Assembly (NCBI GenBank): GCA_017552615.1
Contig: JAFZPI010000020.1
Coordinates: forward strand, 1 to 64,000
Reading direction: 5' to 3'
Source of the DNA: Clostridia bacterium
GTDB lineage: Bacteria; Bacillota; Clostridia; Christensenellales; Aristaeellaceae
Length of the DNA stretch: 64,000 nucleotides
Positions within the stretch are counted from its first letter, which is position 1. Every line of letters begins with the position of its first letter. Of the stretch, positions 35,855 through 44,913 are shown one piece after another. The position numbers and the translations under genes are program-made. The notes beneath the pieces are model-generated. The model was not told the DNA's origin, ran no database searches, and saw nothing but the letters and a program-made list of their open reading frames with translations.

Positions 35855-35962
35855 AACCTCACCCCCGACCCCTCTCCTTTCAGGAGAGGGGAGTGTAAAG
35901 CGGTGCAAATCCAGCCTTCCCCTGAAAGGGGAAGGGGGACCGCCGCAGCGGTGGATGAGGTT
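35855..35962. repeat. Palindromic intergenic element, copy B
   Basis: Nearly the same as copy A at 28979: AACCTCACCCCC at the left end, GGTGGATGAGGTT at the right, with the same CCCCTCTCCT-TTC-AGGAGAGGGG and CCTTCCCCT-GAA-AGGGGAAGG hairpins. The middle spacer differs (GTGTAAAGCGGTGCAAATCC against GTTTTTTACCCAAACAAAAG), and the GCCGC hairpin is shorter. The rest of the 35821-36144 gap holds AT-rich sequence before the XRE gene with a TATGAT box at 36110 but no good -35. Confidence 0.8.
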
Positions 35963-36144
35963 TTATCTTGGCGAACTTTACCGTTGCAATCATAGGTGGC
36001 ATAGGATTGTTCTTCCTGAAGAAAAGAAAACTCCAATTTTTCAGTCTGACTCAACCAACACGGGAGTTATCTCTCCGAATCATCGCTGGTTTTTGAGATT
36101 CTGTTCTGTTATGATGAGGCCATCACCTGAAGGAGGACACCACC

Positions 36145-37161
36145 ATGGAAATGGGAAAGGAAATCCGCCGTCTGCGGAATGAACGCGGCCTCACGCAGGA
36201 GGCCCTTGCCAACGCGCTGAATGTGACGGCGCAGACCGTCAGCAAATGGGAGTGCGGCAACAGCGTGCCGGATGTGCAGCTTCTGCCGGAAATCGCCGTG
36301 TACTTCGGCGTCACCATCGACCAGCTCTTCGCGATGACCCCTGAACAGCAGCTGGACCGCCTGGAGAACCACATCGAAGACCGCGGCCTGTTCAACGAAG
36401 CCGAAGTCCGGCAGATCGAGCAGCAGCTCCGCGCAATCGCGGAGAAGCCGGAGTATGCCGGGCGATCCGAGCTGGTCCTGACCAAACTTTACAACAACCA
36501 GGCCGAACAATATCGCCTCCTTGCGGTGGAGCACGGCAAAGAAGCCGTGGAAAAGACCGGCGGCGACCGCGATGCCGTCAGCGAGCTGGCCAACGCCTGG
36601 AACAGCTATATGCCCGACTGGAACGTCCGCAACCACCACGCCCTCATCGAATGGTACAGTGATTACTGCCGCAAGAATCCGGAAAACCGGGCTGCCCTCA
36701 TGTGGCTGCTGGACAACCTGATCGATGACCGCCGCCTCGATGAAGCCAAAAAGTGGCTGGAGAAGCTTGCAGCCATCGACAGCACCTTCCGGACGCCCAT
36801 GTACCGCTATCTGATCGCTCAGGCCGGAGGCGAAAATGAAGAGGCCAGGAAAGCCCTTCAGGAGCTGGAGTCCATGGCGGATCAGGAATGGTGCTGCGCC
36901 CTGGTTCTCGGGGACATCTGCACACAGCGTCAGGAATATGACAAAGCAATCGAACTGTATCGCAAAGGCCAGGAGATGCAGCCCTCCCCCAAGTTCACCG
37001 ACGCCGCCACCAGCATCGCCCACATCTGTGAAATCCGCGGAGACAAAAAAGGCGCCCTCGAGGCCTACCGGGAAGTCCTCCGCCTGATGCGCGAGGACTG
37101 GGGCATCGTCAGCGGTGAAATGCACGAGGAAGTGGAGCGCGCGATGCGGAAACTGCAATAA
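36145..37161 (+). CDS. XRE-family transcription regulator with TPR-like C-terminal domain
   Basis: A 338-residue regulator. Residues 3-60 are a Cro/C1-type helix-turn-helix (IRRLRNERGLTQEALANALN, TAQTVSKWECGNSVPDVQLL). The rest is all-helical; repeats such as RLDEAKKWLEKLAAID, EARKALQELE, YDKAIELYRKGQEMQPSP and KKGALEAYREVLRLM are TPR-like, as in regulators that bind peptides or partner proteins. GAAGGAGG lies upstream of the ATG. It stands alone, with a terminator behind it; its targets are unknown. Confidence 0.92.
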   Translation: MEMGKEIRRLRNERGLTQEALANALNVTAQTVSKWECGNSVPDVQLLPEIAVYFGVTIDQLFAMTPEQQLDRLENHIEDRGLFNEAEVRQIEQQLRAIAEKPEYAGRSELVLTKLYNNQAEQYRLLAVEHGKEAVEKTGGDRDAVSELANAWNSYMPDWNVRNHHALIEWYSDYCRKNPENRAALMWLLDNLIDDRRLDEAKKWLEKLAAIDSTFRTPMYRYLIAQAGGENEEARKALQELESMADQEWCCALVLGDICTQRQEYDKAIELYRKGQEMQPSPKFTDAATSIAHICEIRGDKKGALEAYREVLRLMREDWGIVSGEMHEEVERAMRKLQ

Positions 37162-37177
37162 ATCACCGACTGAAAAT

Positions 37178-37203
37178 GCGTGACCGGATCGGCCACGCTT
37201 TTT
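37178..37203 (+). terminator. Terminator after the XRE gene
   Basis: GCGTGACC and GGCCACGC form a stem with one mismatch, followed by TTTTT. It separates the XRE gene from the convergent MATE gene. Confidence 0.75.
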
Positions 37204-37208
37204 CATGT

Positions 37209-38621
37209 TCATTCTGCTTCCTGTGCCAGTTGAATCTCCCGCTTCTTGAAAAGCTTCGGGCTGATCACATACCATGAGACCAGGTGGGCCGCAAACGTGA
37301 TCACCCAGGTGACCGGGTAAGACCAGTAGAGGATCTCCGGGGTTTTGTTGGCCTGAAATACCGTGGCGATCCAGATGATGCGGAAGAGGCATACGCCCGT
37401 CAGGCTCACGATCATCGGCGGCAGGGAACAGCCGACGCCGCGGAGCTGGCCCACCATTGTGTCCATGATGCCGCAGAGCCAGTAGGTCGGCAGAATGATG
37501 GACATGCGGACCAACCCGGCTTCGATAATATCTTCAAAACCGGCGCTGTCCGCGCGGACATAGACCGACAGAAGCGTCCTCCCCAGCAAAAGGACCAGCA
37601 GGCCCAGGACCAGGCCGATAACCGTTACCGCGCCGAGGCAGTTCCACATGACCTTCTTCACGCGGTCCAGCCTGCCCGCACCCCAGTTCTGGCTCGCAAA
37701 GGTCAGGGCCGCCTGGTACAGCGCGTTCATGGAGACATAGACAAAACCCTCGAGGCTGGAAGCCGCGCCGCTCCCCGCCATCACCGCGGAGCCGAAATAG
37801 TTGATCGAAGACTGGATCAGCACGTTGGAAATCGAGAAAAGGCTTCCCTGCAGTCCGGCAGGCAGGCCCACCCGAAGGATGTCCAGCATCTGGCGGCGGT
37901 CGATGCCCAGCTTGTGAAGGTCCAGATGAATCGGCCCGTGGGAGCGGTGCAGGCACAGGAGCACCAGCACGCAGCTGACCACCTGGCTCGCCACGGTCGC
38001 AACCGCCACGCCGTCGGCGCTCATCCCGAAAGCTCTGACCAGAAGCAGGTTCAGCAGGACATTCACGACGCCCGCTACTGTCAGGTAATACAGCGGGCGC
38101 TTCGTATCGCCGGTCGCCCGGAGGACCGCTGCGCCGAAGTTGTAGAGCATGTTCGCGGGCATGCCGAGGAAATAAATGCGCAGGTAAACCGCTGCGAGCG
38201 GACGGGTGTCATCCGGGTTGCCCATCAGTTTGAGCAACGGCTCCGCAAGCGTGAAACCAATCACGCCGACCAGCAGGCCTGAGAAGGCCGCCACGGTAAC
38301 GGCGGTGTGCACCGCCCGGGAAACCGCCTTGTGGTCACGGGCGCCCCAGGCCTTCGCCACGACGACACTCGCGCCAACGCTCAGGCCCATGAAGACATTG
38401 ACGAGCAGGTTGATCAGCGAGGTGGTGGAGCTCACCGCTGCCAAGGCTTTATCCCCGTCCGCGGCAAAATTGCCCACCACGATTATGTCCGCCGCATTGA
38501 AGAGCAGCTGCAGGACGCCTGTGAGCATCAGTGGCCCGGAAAAGGCAAGGATCTTCGGCAGGAGCGGACCCGAGATCATGTCGATCTCACGCCGGGTGTT
38601 CCTGCGGTGCAATAAAGCCAT
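37209..38621 (-). CDS. MATE-family efflux transporter
   Basis: A 470-residue membrane protein with 12 predicted helices, from the DinF/NorM-like branch of the multidrug and toxic compound extrusion family (cation-coupled export). Marks include KILAFSGPLMLTGVLQLLFNAADIIVVGNF near the start and the internal twofold repeat beginning at LPAGLQGSLFSISNVLIQSS. AGGAGG lies five bases before the ATG. It is the last gene of the DUF512-der-plsY run and follows the phosphoesterase by 46 bases; it may export a metabolite or drug. Confidence 0.94.
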   Translation of the reverse strand: MALLHRRNTRREIDMISGPLLPKILAFSGPLMLTGVLQLLFNAADIIVVGNFAADGDKALAAVSSTTSLINLLVNVFMGLSVGASVVVAKAWGARDHKAVSRAVHTAVTVAAFSGLLVGVIGFTLAEPLLKLMGNPDDTRPLAAVYLRIYFLGMPANMLYNFGAAVLRATGDTKRPLYYLTVAGVVNVLLNLLLVRAFGMSADGVAVATVASQVVSCVLVLLCLHRSHGPIHLDLHKLGIDRRQMLDILRVGLPAGLQGSLFSISNVLIQSSINYFGSAVMAGSGAASSLEGFVYVSMNALYQAALTFASQNWGAGRLDRVKKVMWNCLGAVTVIGLVLGLLVLLLGRTLLSVYVRADSAGFEDIIEAGLVRMSIILPTYWLCGIMDTMVGQLRGVGCSLPPMIVSLTGVCLFRIIWIATVFQANKTPEILYWSYPVTWVITFAAHLVSWYVISPKLFKKREIQLAQEAE

Positions 38622-38667
38622 GGTGCCTCCTGAAAATGGGGCAAATCAGCGCATCGTATCGGTACAG

Positions 38668-39741
38668 TCACATGCTGTTGGTCAGGACCAGCTTGGTGAT
38701 GACGGGGGGATTGAAAAAGCGGTTTGAAGCCCACCAGGGATAGATCGACGAAGCCCCGAGCCCGGGAGAGATGTGCTGCGGTACGCCAGATGCCCAGGTC
38801 AAGCCCATGATCTCGTCGTCCTCCGGGAAATTGCCCAGCCCGGGGACCCAGACCGCGCCGAGGAACGGCAGCCGGAACTGCCCGCCGCACAGGTGGCCGG
38901 AGAGTACAAGAGAGGCCTTCCGCGTTGCAAAAATGTCCGAGCGGGTGCTGTTTTCATTGCGGAGATTGACCGTATCCTCGGTCAGGGGCACATGTGTCAC
39001 AAGCACAAGAATATCCGTTTCAAGGATCTGTTTCCCCTCAATGACTTTACGGATGGCCTGGATGCGCTCCAGCTGGTAATTCGCCACGCGGATGCCTGCG
39101 TCCGATCCGCCCGACCGCACCATGGAGTTCATCCGTCCCTGCCAGGTGGCTTCTTCACTCGCGCAGTCCATGGTCAGGATGCTGTCCGGGATCAGCCACA
39201 AGCGCGCCGCGTCATTCCGGCCGCGGGTGAAAAGAACAGGGCGGTCCAGGATCGTCACGCCGCGGGACGCCAGCAGTTCCGCCCAGGCGGCAAACGGAGT
39301 GGCCGTTCCGTGACCTACGCTGTCGAGATAATCCGGATCCTCATCCCCGGGGAGATAGTAGATCGGCGCAGAATCGGGCAATGCGGAGATCAGGTCCAGC
39401 AGCGGCTGGTACTCGCCGTTGGGGCCCAGCATGTCGCCCGTGATCACCGCGCAGCTGTAGCCGACGTTCCCGACAGCCGAGGCGATGGCCGCCTGCCGCT
39501 GACCGTAGGTCTCCCCGTGGAGATCGCTCACGTGCAGGATGCTGAACCCCCGGAGATCCTCCGGCAGGTCCGGCACGACCACATTGGTTTTTTCATATTG
39601 TACCGAGCGGGACGCCACGCGTCCGCCCACATAGAAAAGCCCCAGCAGAACCAGCAGAATGAGCAGTGCCGCGAGGAAAAACCGGCGGCCCCGGTGGGGC
39701 CTGCAGTCCACGGCAAAGACATAGCGGTTCCGCGGGGCCAT
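38668..39741 (-). CDS. Membrane-anchored metallophosphoesterase, YkuE/YaeI-like
   Basis: A 357-residue protein with one N-terminal membrane helix (about residues 21-42) and an outside calcineurin-type domain. The first metal motif is standard (ILHVSDLHGE) and so is VITGDMLG and VLVTHVP, but the GNHE/D position reads LPGDEDPDY and the last motif is SGHLCGGQ where GHTHGGQ is usual in this branch. Activity is therefore uncertain, or the metals differ. Relatives act on cell-envelope phosphodiesters or lipid A precursors. It sits 46 bases after plsY, which makes membrane phospholipid precursors. Confidence 0.85.
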   Translation of the reverse strand: MAPRNRYVFAVDCRPHRGRRFFLAALLILLVLLGLFYVGGRVASRSVQYEKTNVVVPDLPEDLRGFSILHVSDLHGETYGQRQAAIASAVGNVGYSCAVITGDMLGPNGEYQPLLDLISALPDSAPIYYLPGDEDPDYLDSVGHGTATPFAAWAELLASRGVTILDRPVLFTRGRNDAARLWLIPDSILTMDCASEEATWQGRMNSMVRSGGSDAGIRVANYQLERIQAIRKVIEGKQILETDILVLVTHVPLTEDTVNLRNENSTRSDIFATRKASLVLSGHLCGGQFRLPFLGAVWVPGLGNFPEDDEIMGLTWASGVPQHISPGLGASSIYPWWASNRFFNPPVITKLVLTNSM

Positions 39742-39787
39742 GCGTTTCCCTTCTTCCCTGGTTGCGTTGGTTACAGCGGAAACGGGT

Positions 39788-40408
39788 TCAAGCTTTCGGT
39801 GTCAGTTTTTCCCCGATCTTGCGCTCGTTGCCCTGTAACAGGCGCTTGATGTTCTCGCGATGCCGGACAAAGCACATGATGGCCAGCACCCACACCCAGG
39901 CGATGATCAGCCAGTTACCTCCCGAGGCCAGGAAAGTGACGATCAGGGCGTATCCCAGGAGCACCGACAGGGAGCCGAGCGAGATGAACTTCCAGATTCC
40001 GATCAGCGCAAAGCCCAGCGCATAGCACAGGAGCGCCGGCACAGGGAAGCACACAAGCATCACGGCGACGGAAGAGGCCACACCTTTCCCGCCCCGGAAC
40101 TGGAAGAACACCGGCCAGTTATGCCCGATGACCGCGCAAAGGCCCGCCAGCATGGCACCCTCCAGTTTCCCGGAGATCCACCAGCCGATGCCGCAGGCAA
40201 GCGCTGCCTTGGCATAATCGCCGAGAAAGACGATCAGGCCGTCCTTCGTCCCCATGGCACGGAGCGCGTTGCTCGCGCCGGTGTTTTTGCTGCCCACCTC
40301 GCGCAGGTCCGGGCCCCCGGTCACTTTCGCGACAATCAGGCCGGTCGAGATCGAACCGAGCAGGTAAGCAATGATTCCGATAAGGATGTATTTCACGGGT
40401 TCACTCAT
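39788..40408 (-). CDS. plsY: Acyl-phosphate:glycerol-3-phosphate acyltransferase PlsY
   Basis: A 206-residue membrane enzyme that transfers the acyl group from acyl-phosphate to glycerol-3-phosphate, the first step of phospholipid synthesis in Firmicutes. It has the three conserved cytoplasmic motifs: AYLLGSISTGLIVAK with GSKNTGASN, IGHNWPVFFQFRGGKGVASS, and RHRENIKRLLQGNERKIG. The start has AAAGGAG eight bases upstream inside the der stop region, five bases away. The order der-plsY is common in Clostridia. Confidence 0.97.
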   Translation of the reverse strand: MSEPVKYILIGIIAYLLGSISTGLIVAKVTGGPDLREVGSKNTGASNALRAMGTKDGLIVFLGDYAKAALACGIGWWISGKLEGAMLAGLCAVIGHNWPVFFQFRGGKGVASSVAVMLVCFPVPALLCYALGFALIGIWKFISLGSLSVLLGYALIVTFLASGGNWLIIAWVWVLAIMCFVRHRENIKRLLQGNERKIGEKLTPKA

Positions 40409-40413
40409 GGCTG

Positions 40414-41742
40414 TTACTCCTTTGTGCGCTCACGGATCACAAAGCGCAGCGGTGTCCCACTGAAGTCAAAAGTCTTTCTGAAATAGTTTTCAAGATAACG
40501 CTTATAAGCAAAATGCATCAGCTTCTCGTCGTTGACGAAGAAGACGAACGTGGGAGGGCAGACACTCTGCTGCGTGACATAGAAGATCTTCAGCCGTCTG
40601 CCGTTCTGCGCCGGAGGCTGGACATCTGCGGTAGCATCGGCCAGCACGTCGTTCAGCACGCCCGTGGGGATGCGTTTGCTCCACTGCGCCCAGACCTGGT
40701 CACATGTCGAGAGCACGGTATTCACCCGCTGGCCGGTCTTGGCCGAGAGGAAGATCACCGGAACATAATCCATGAACTTCAGGGCATCATAGACCTCTTT
40801 TCGAAAGGTCTCCATGGTATTGGTCTCTTTCTCGATCGCGTCCCACTTGTTGACGACGATCACAGCGGCGCGGCCTTCATCGTGGATGATCCCCGCGATC
40901 TTGGTGTCCTGCTCGGTGACGCCATCCCGGGCATCGATGAGCAGCAGGGCTACATCACAGCGCTGGATCGCCGCGATCGCCCGCAGGACGCTGTACTTCT
41001 CGAGGCTCTCGTCCTCCACCTGGCTCTTGCGGCGGATACCCGCGGTATCGATGATGTTGTACCGGTTGCCGTCCGGTCCGACCAGCAGGGTATCAATGGC
41101 GTCCCGGGTCGTGCCTGCGATATCGGAGACCATAGAGCGCTCCTGGCCCAGCAGTCGGTTGGTCAGGGAACTCTTGCCCACATTCGGCCGACCCACGACC
41201 GCCAGTTGCATCACATGGTTCTCTTCTTCGGAATCCTCATCCTGCGGGGGAAGCAGGTCACACACGGCCTGCAGCAGATCCCCCAGGCCCATCATGTTGG
41301 CCGCGCTGATGGCCATCGGCTCGCCCAGGCCCAGCTCATAGAACTCATACATCTGGTCATTCTGGGAGATATGGTCGATCTTGTTGACCACGAGGATCAC
41401 GGGCTTCTTGCTTCGCCGCAGGAGGTTAGCCACGTCGCGGTCCTCGTCCGTGAGCCCCGTCCGCCCGTCGGTGAAGAAGCAGATCACATCCGCTGTCTCG
41501 ATGGCGATCTGCGCCTGCTGGCGCATCTGCCGGAGGAAAACATCGTCAGAGTGAATATCAATACCGCCGGTATCGATCAGGGTCAGCTTCCGGCCCTGCC
41601 ACTCGACATCGGTATAGATGCGATCGCGGGTAACGCCGGGTGTATCCTCCACGATGGAGATCCGGCGGCCCGCTACCTTATTGAAGAACGTGGACTTGCC
41701 CACATTGGGCCGGCCCACGATGGCGATCAAAGGATTTGCCAC
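40414..41742 (-). CDS. der: Ribosome biogenesis GTPase Der (EngA)
   Basis: A 442-residue essential GTPase with two G domains in a row, needed for 50S subunit assembly. G1 motifs are GRPNVGKSTFFNK (first domain) and GRPNVGKSSLTNR (second), G3 are DTGGI and DTAGI, and G4 are NKID and NKWD. The C-terminal KH-like domain ends with YLENYFRKTFDFSGTPLRF. The start is GTG at 41742, four bases after the DUF512 gene stop, with AAGGA ten bases upstream. Full family length. Confidence 0.98.
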   Translation of the reverse strand: MANPLIAIVGRPNVGKSTFFNKVAGRRISIVEDTPGVTRDRIYTDVEWQGRKLTLIDTGGIDIHSDDVFLRQMRQQAQIAIETADVICFFTDGRTGLTDEDRDVANLLRRSKKPVILVVNKIDHISQNDQMYEFYELGLGEPMAISAANMMGLGDLLQAVCDLLPPQDEDSEEENHVMQLAVVGRPNVGKSSLTNRLLGQERSMVSDIAGTTRDAIDTLLVGPDGNRYNIIDTAGIRRKSQVEDESLEKYSVLRAIAAIQRCDVALLLIDARDGVTEQDTKIAGIIHDEGRAAVIVVNKWDAIEKETNTMETFRKEVYDALKFMDYVPVIFLSAKTGQRVNTVLSTCDQVWAQWSKRIPTGVLNDVLADATADVQPPAQNGRRLKIFYVTQQSVCPPTFVFFVNDEKLMHFAYKRYLENYFRKTFDFSGTPLRFVIRERTKE

Positions 41743-41746
41743 AGTC

Positions 41747-43051
41747 TTACCATCCTTCCAGTCCGCTGATAGCCCGCCACAAGGCCTCGCCGGTATTGTC
41801 CACCACCCGCAGCGGGGAACGCAGTGCAGCCCGGGCCTCCGCCAGGGTCATGTCATCGAGGAACAAATCGCCCTCTGCCCGGAGCATGTTCCGAGCAATC
41901 AGTATCGCGTCCGCCTCGATATCCCGGGTCTGTTCGACCAGGTCTCCGCCGGTAATCAGCCCCGTGACCGTAATGCTCTCCCCAAAGTAATGATTGAGGA
42001 TCGGCAACACCCGGACCTTGGTCCCCTTCGGGGCCAGTTCATCGCACCACCCCTGCATGATCAGGGCAACGGAGGTCCCGCAGGCGATGACCAGATTCCT
42101 CGGCTTTGTCTCCGCAACCGGCTCGTCTTCCGCCGCGAATCGCAAATCCGTCTCGAACATCCGGAGCATCCCCACACCGTTTTCGATCTGCGGGTAGTCT
42201 TCATAGGCCTCGTCCGGTGGCAGAGGTCTCCCCGCGAGACAATACATTTCGTCTGATGGGAAAGCAAACCGGGTTCCGTACTCTTTCAGGAATTCCTCCC
42301 GGATGGGTTCCACCAGGTCAAGAAGCGCTGAAGCACTCTCCCGGTCATAACCCTGCAGAGGTTCCAACCCCTCCCTGAATTTTGTCAGGCCAACGGGTAC
42401 CAGAGCCGCGGAACAGGCCGCAGGCCGCAGGCTGATGAGATCTTCCAGCGTTCGCACCAGGACATCCCCGTCATTCCAGCCGGGACAAAGTACGATCTGG
42501 CAGTGGAAGCTGATGTCGTTTTCCTTCAGCTTTTGAAGGCGGGGCATCAGCTGCGCGGCGCGGGGATTCTTCAGCATCCGCACCCGGACTTCCGGGTCCG
42601 TGGCATGGACAGAAATATACAGGGGGCTTACCCGGCGCCGCAGGACACGGTCAAACTCCGCGTCCGTCATGTTGGTCATCGTGATGTAGTTGCCCATCAT
42701 CAGGGAGAGCCGCCAGTCGTCATCCTTGACATACAGGGTTTCGCGCATGCCCGGCGGCATCTGGTCGATAAAGCAGAACACACACCGGTTCGCACAGGGA
42801 CGCGGTTTGGCCATCACGTTCTGATCCAGGGTGATGCCCAGGGGCTCCCAGTCTGCCTTGCGCACCCGAACAAGGAGAGGTTCCCCTCCCCTGGTCAGTT
42901 CGAGGTCAAAGGTCTCCCCCGCCGTCAGTGCCTGGTAATCGATCTGGTCGATCACCGGCTCCCCGGCAATTCGGACCAGCTGGTCCCCGGCCTTCAGACC
43001 CAGCCTGTCGGCGATGGAGCCCAGTGTGACATGCGTGATTCTCGTGGGCAT
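41747..43051 (-). CDS. DUF512 radical SAM-like protein with PDZ domain
   Basis: A 434-residue protein of a family that is widespread in Clostridia and nearly always next to der. The N-terminal 70 residues are a PDZ-like domain (GSIADRLGLKAGDQLVRIAG); then comes CANRCVFCFIDQMPPGMRETLY, with a CxxxCxxC cluster motif of a radical SAM domain, and the DUF512 region follows (YISVHATDPEVRVRMLKNP, CPGWNDGDVLVRTLEDL, VPVGLTKFREGL). Its reaction is unknown. The start is ATG at 43051 with AAGGAG eight bases upstream. It heads the minus-strand operon to der, plsY, the phosphoesterase and MATE genes. Confidence 0.93.
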   Translation of the reverse strand: MPTRITHVTLGSIADRLGLKAGDQLVRIAGEPVIDQIDYQALTAGETFDLELTRGGEPLLVRVRKADWEPLGITLDQNVMAKPRPCANRCVFCFIDQMPPGMRETLYVKDDDWRLSLMMGNYITMTNMTDAEFDRVLRRRVSPLYISVHATDPEVRVRMLKNPRAAQLMPRLQKLKENDISFHCQIVLCPGWNDGDVLVRTLEDLISLRPAACSAALVPVGLTKFREGLEPLQGYDRESASALLDLVEPIREEFLKEYGTRFAFPSDEMYCLAGRPLPPDEAYEDYPQIENGVGMLRMFETDLRFAAEDEPVAETKPRNLVIACGTSVALIMQGWCDELAPKGTKVRVLPILNHYFGESITVTGLITGGDLVEQTRDIEADAILIARNMLRAEGDLFLDDMTLAEARAALRSPLRVVDNTGEALWRAISGLEGW

Positions 43052-43159
43052 ACCGTGCGCTCCTTGCTCTTGGTACGGGTGTATGATGACACGATTTGCG
43101 GCGAATGTCAAGGCGTCCGGGCAAAGCTTTACAAGCCGCAAACCATGTTCCCACCCTCA

Positions 43160-43188
43160 TTGTCAAAGCGCGGAAAGTCTGTTATACT
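43160..43188 (+). promoter_or_regulatory. Promoter of the Orn/Lys/Arg decarboxylase gene
   Basis: TTGTCA (43160-43165) and TATACT (43183-43188) with a 17-base spacer, 32 bases before the start codon. Confidence 0.78.
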
Positions 43189-43220
43189 GTCCATGCATAA
43201 GCAGTGAGGAGGGACGCGTC

Positions 43221-44579
43221 TTGATCGAAAGGCCGGTGGATGCGATGCTGCGCGCAGCGGCAGGACGCCGGAGCGCGCACATGCCCGGGCACAAAGGCCG
43301 GGCGCCTTTCCCGTGCCCGGACCTCTATGCCCTTGACACCACCGAACTTCCAATCACAGACAACCTCTGGAAACCGGAAGGCGCAGTCCGGAAAGCAGAA
43401 GAACTGTACGCAAAAGCCGCCGGTGCCGCCTGCACCCTCTTCCTTACCGGCGGGTCCACCGCCGGCATCCACGCCATGCTGCAGCTCGATGCCCGTGAGG
43501 GTGACACAGTCCTCCTGCCCCGCACCTCCCACCTGAGCGCGATCAACGGCTGTATCCTCGGCGGGCTCAACCCTGTCTGGATTCCCGCAAAGCAAACCCC
43601 GGATGGTATGCTATACACCGCAGAAGCAGATGTTCTTTCTGCCCTGGACGATCACCCCGAAGCCAAAGCCATCCTGTTGACACGCCCGGACTATTTCGGC
43701 GGCTGCATCCCCCTGAGCCGGATCGCAGAATCCACCCGTGCCCGCGGCATCCGCCTCCTGGTGGATGAAGCCCACGGGGCCCACTTCCCCTGGATGGAGT
43801 TTCTTCAATCCGCGAGCCAATTCGACGCAGACGCCTGGGTCCAGTCCGCTCACAAAACTCTCCCCGCCCTGACCGGCTGCGCGGTCCTCCACCTGAAAGA
43901 CGAAAGAGACCGCTCCCGGGCTTTGACGACACTCACACGCGAGCAGTCCTCCTCCCCCAATTACCTGCTGGTCCGCGCCATCGACGACGCCCGGGCCTGG
44001 ATGGAAGCCTACGGCCGGCAACGACTGGCTGAAACGGTTCAAGCCGTTCATGATCTTCGCATACGCCTCCCCGAAATGGGGCTGACGGATGCCCATATCC
44101 TTTGGGGCGAAACTGGCTATGATTTTGATCCCACGCGCCTTGTGATCGGTGCCCCGGAGGGCGGATTCGCCCTGGCAGAAGCGTTGCAGGCATCCGGCAT
44201 AGACGTGGAAATGGCGGACGAGCGGCGGGTAGTGATGATCTTCACCGCGATGGATACACCACAGGATCTTACCGCGATCGGGGACATATTGGAGGCCCTT
44301 CCTCACAGACCGATTCCCCCGCCCGAATCCATCCCTCTCTGTACACTCCCGGAAAAAGTAATGTCGCCCCGGGCCGCGGTCATGGCACAGACAGAATTTG
44401 TGCCGCTGGCAGAAGCAGAGGGGCGGATCAGCGCGGCATCGGTGGGAATTTATCCGCCGGGGATCCCGCTGTTCGTGCCGGGGGAAATCCTTGGCGGAGA
44501 AGGATTCCGGCAGTTGATGGCAGCCGGTACAGATCGACTGTTCGGGACAGACGGAAACCGGGTTGAATGCGTCCAATGA
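43221..44579 (+). CDS. Orn/Lys/Arg decarboxylase family protein (fold I PLP enzyme)
   Basis: A 452-residue PLP enzyme of the short Firmicute branch (YaaO/SpeA type), which makes polyamine precursors such as agmatine or cadaverine from arginine or lysine. HMPGHKGRAPF is the family opening; LFLTGGSTAGIHAML binds PLP phosphate; DEAHGAHFPW holds the ring-binding Asp; the PLP lysine is in WVQSAHKTLPALTG. The start is TTG at 43221: GAGGAGGGA lies seven bases upstream, behind a good promoter. It is about 30 residues shorter than B. subtilis SpeA. In many Firmicutes this gene stands before tmk, as it nearly does here (the HAD-Tmk fusion follows after the toxin-antitoxin pair). Confidence 0.92.
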   Translation: MIERPVDAMLRAAAGRRSAHMPGHKGRAPFPCPDLYALDTTELPITDNLWKPEGAVRKAEELYAKAAGAACTLFLTGGSTAGIHAMLQLDAREGDTVLLPRTSHLSAINGCILGGLNPVWIPAKQTPDGMLYTAEADVLSALDDHPEAKAILLTRPDYFGGCIPLSRIAESTRARGIRLLVDEAHGAHFPWMEFLQSASQFDADAWVQSAHKTLPALTGCAVLHLKDERDRSRALTTLTREQSSSPNYLLVRAIDDARAWMEAYGRQRLAETVQAVHDLRIRLPEMGLTDAHILWGETGYDFDPTRLVIGAPEGGFALAEALQASGIDVEMADERRVVMIFTAMDTPQDLTAIGDILEALPHRPIPPPESIPLCTLPEKVMSPRAAVMAQTEFVPLAEAEGRISAASVGIYPPGIPLFVPGEILGGEGFRQLMAAGTDRLFGTDGNRVECVQ

Positions 44580-44600
44580 TTCCTGCTCTTAACGTTTTGC

Positions 44601-44629
44601 TTGACATTATATATACATTGTATATAATG
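44601..44629 (+). promoter_or_regulatory. Promoter and probable operator of relB-yoeB
   Basis: TTGACA (44601-44606) and TATAAT (44623-44628) with a 16-base spacer. CATTATAT (44605-44612) and ATATAATG (44622-44629) form an inverted repeat covering the spacer and -10 box, the expected place for self-repression by the antitoxin. Confidence 0.8.
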
Positions 44630-44652
44630 CAAGTCGTAAGGAGATGATTTCT

Positions 44653-44913
44653 GTGTCACAGGTTATGGTCAATTTCAGGATGGATTCAGCACTCAAGCAT
44701 GAGATGGAGGCCGTCTGCGCCGATCTCGGCATGAGCATGACCACAGCGTTCACGATTTATGCCCGCAAGATGACGCGGGAACGCCGGGTACCCTTTGATG
44801 TTTCGGTAGATCCCTTCTATGATCCGGCCAATCTCGCCCACATCCGCCGTGGTCTGGCACAGCTCGATCGGGGCGAAGGCCAGGAACATGAGTTGCTGGA
44901 GGACGAACCGTGA
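44653..44913 (+). CDS. RelB/DinJ-family antitoxin
   Basis: An 86-residue antitoxin. The N-terminal ribbon-helix-helix (QVMVNFRMDSALKHEMEAVC, then DLGMSMTTAFTIYARKM) binds DNA and is typical of RelB/DinJ; the C-terminal half (PFYDPANLAHIRRGLAQLD) is the part that wraps the toxin. The GTG at 44653 has AAGGAG nine bases upstream; the ATG at 44644 follows the AAGGAG directly and cannot use it. The gene overlaps the toxin gene by four bases. Confidence 0.9.
   Translation: MSQVMVNFRMDSALKHEMEAVCADLGMSMTTAFTIYARKMTRERRVPFDVSVDPFYDPANLAHIRRGLAQLDRGEGQEHELLEDEP

Noticed and set aside
44605-44629. AT-rich inverted repeat as a possible replication origin element
   Set aside because: It overlaps the -10 box of a toxin-antitoxin promoter and is better explained as the antitoxin operator; no DnaA-box cluster is present.
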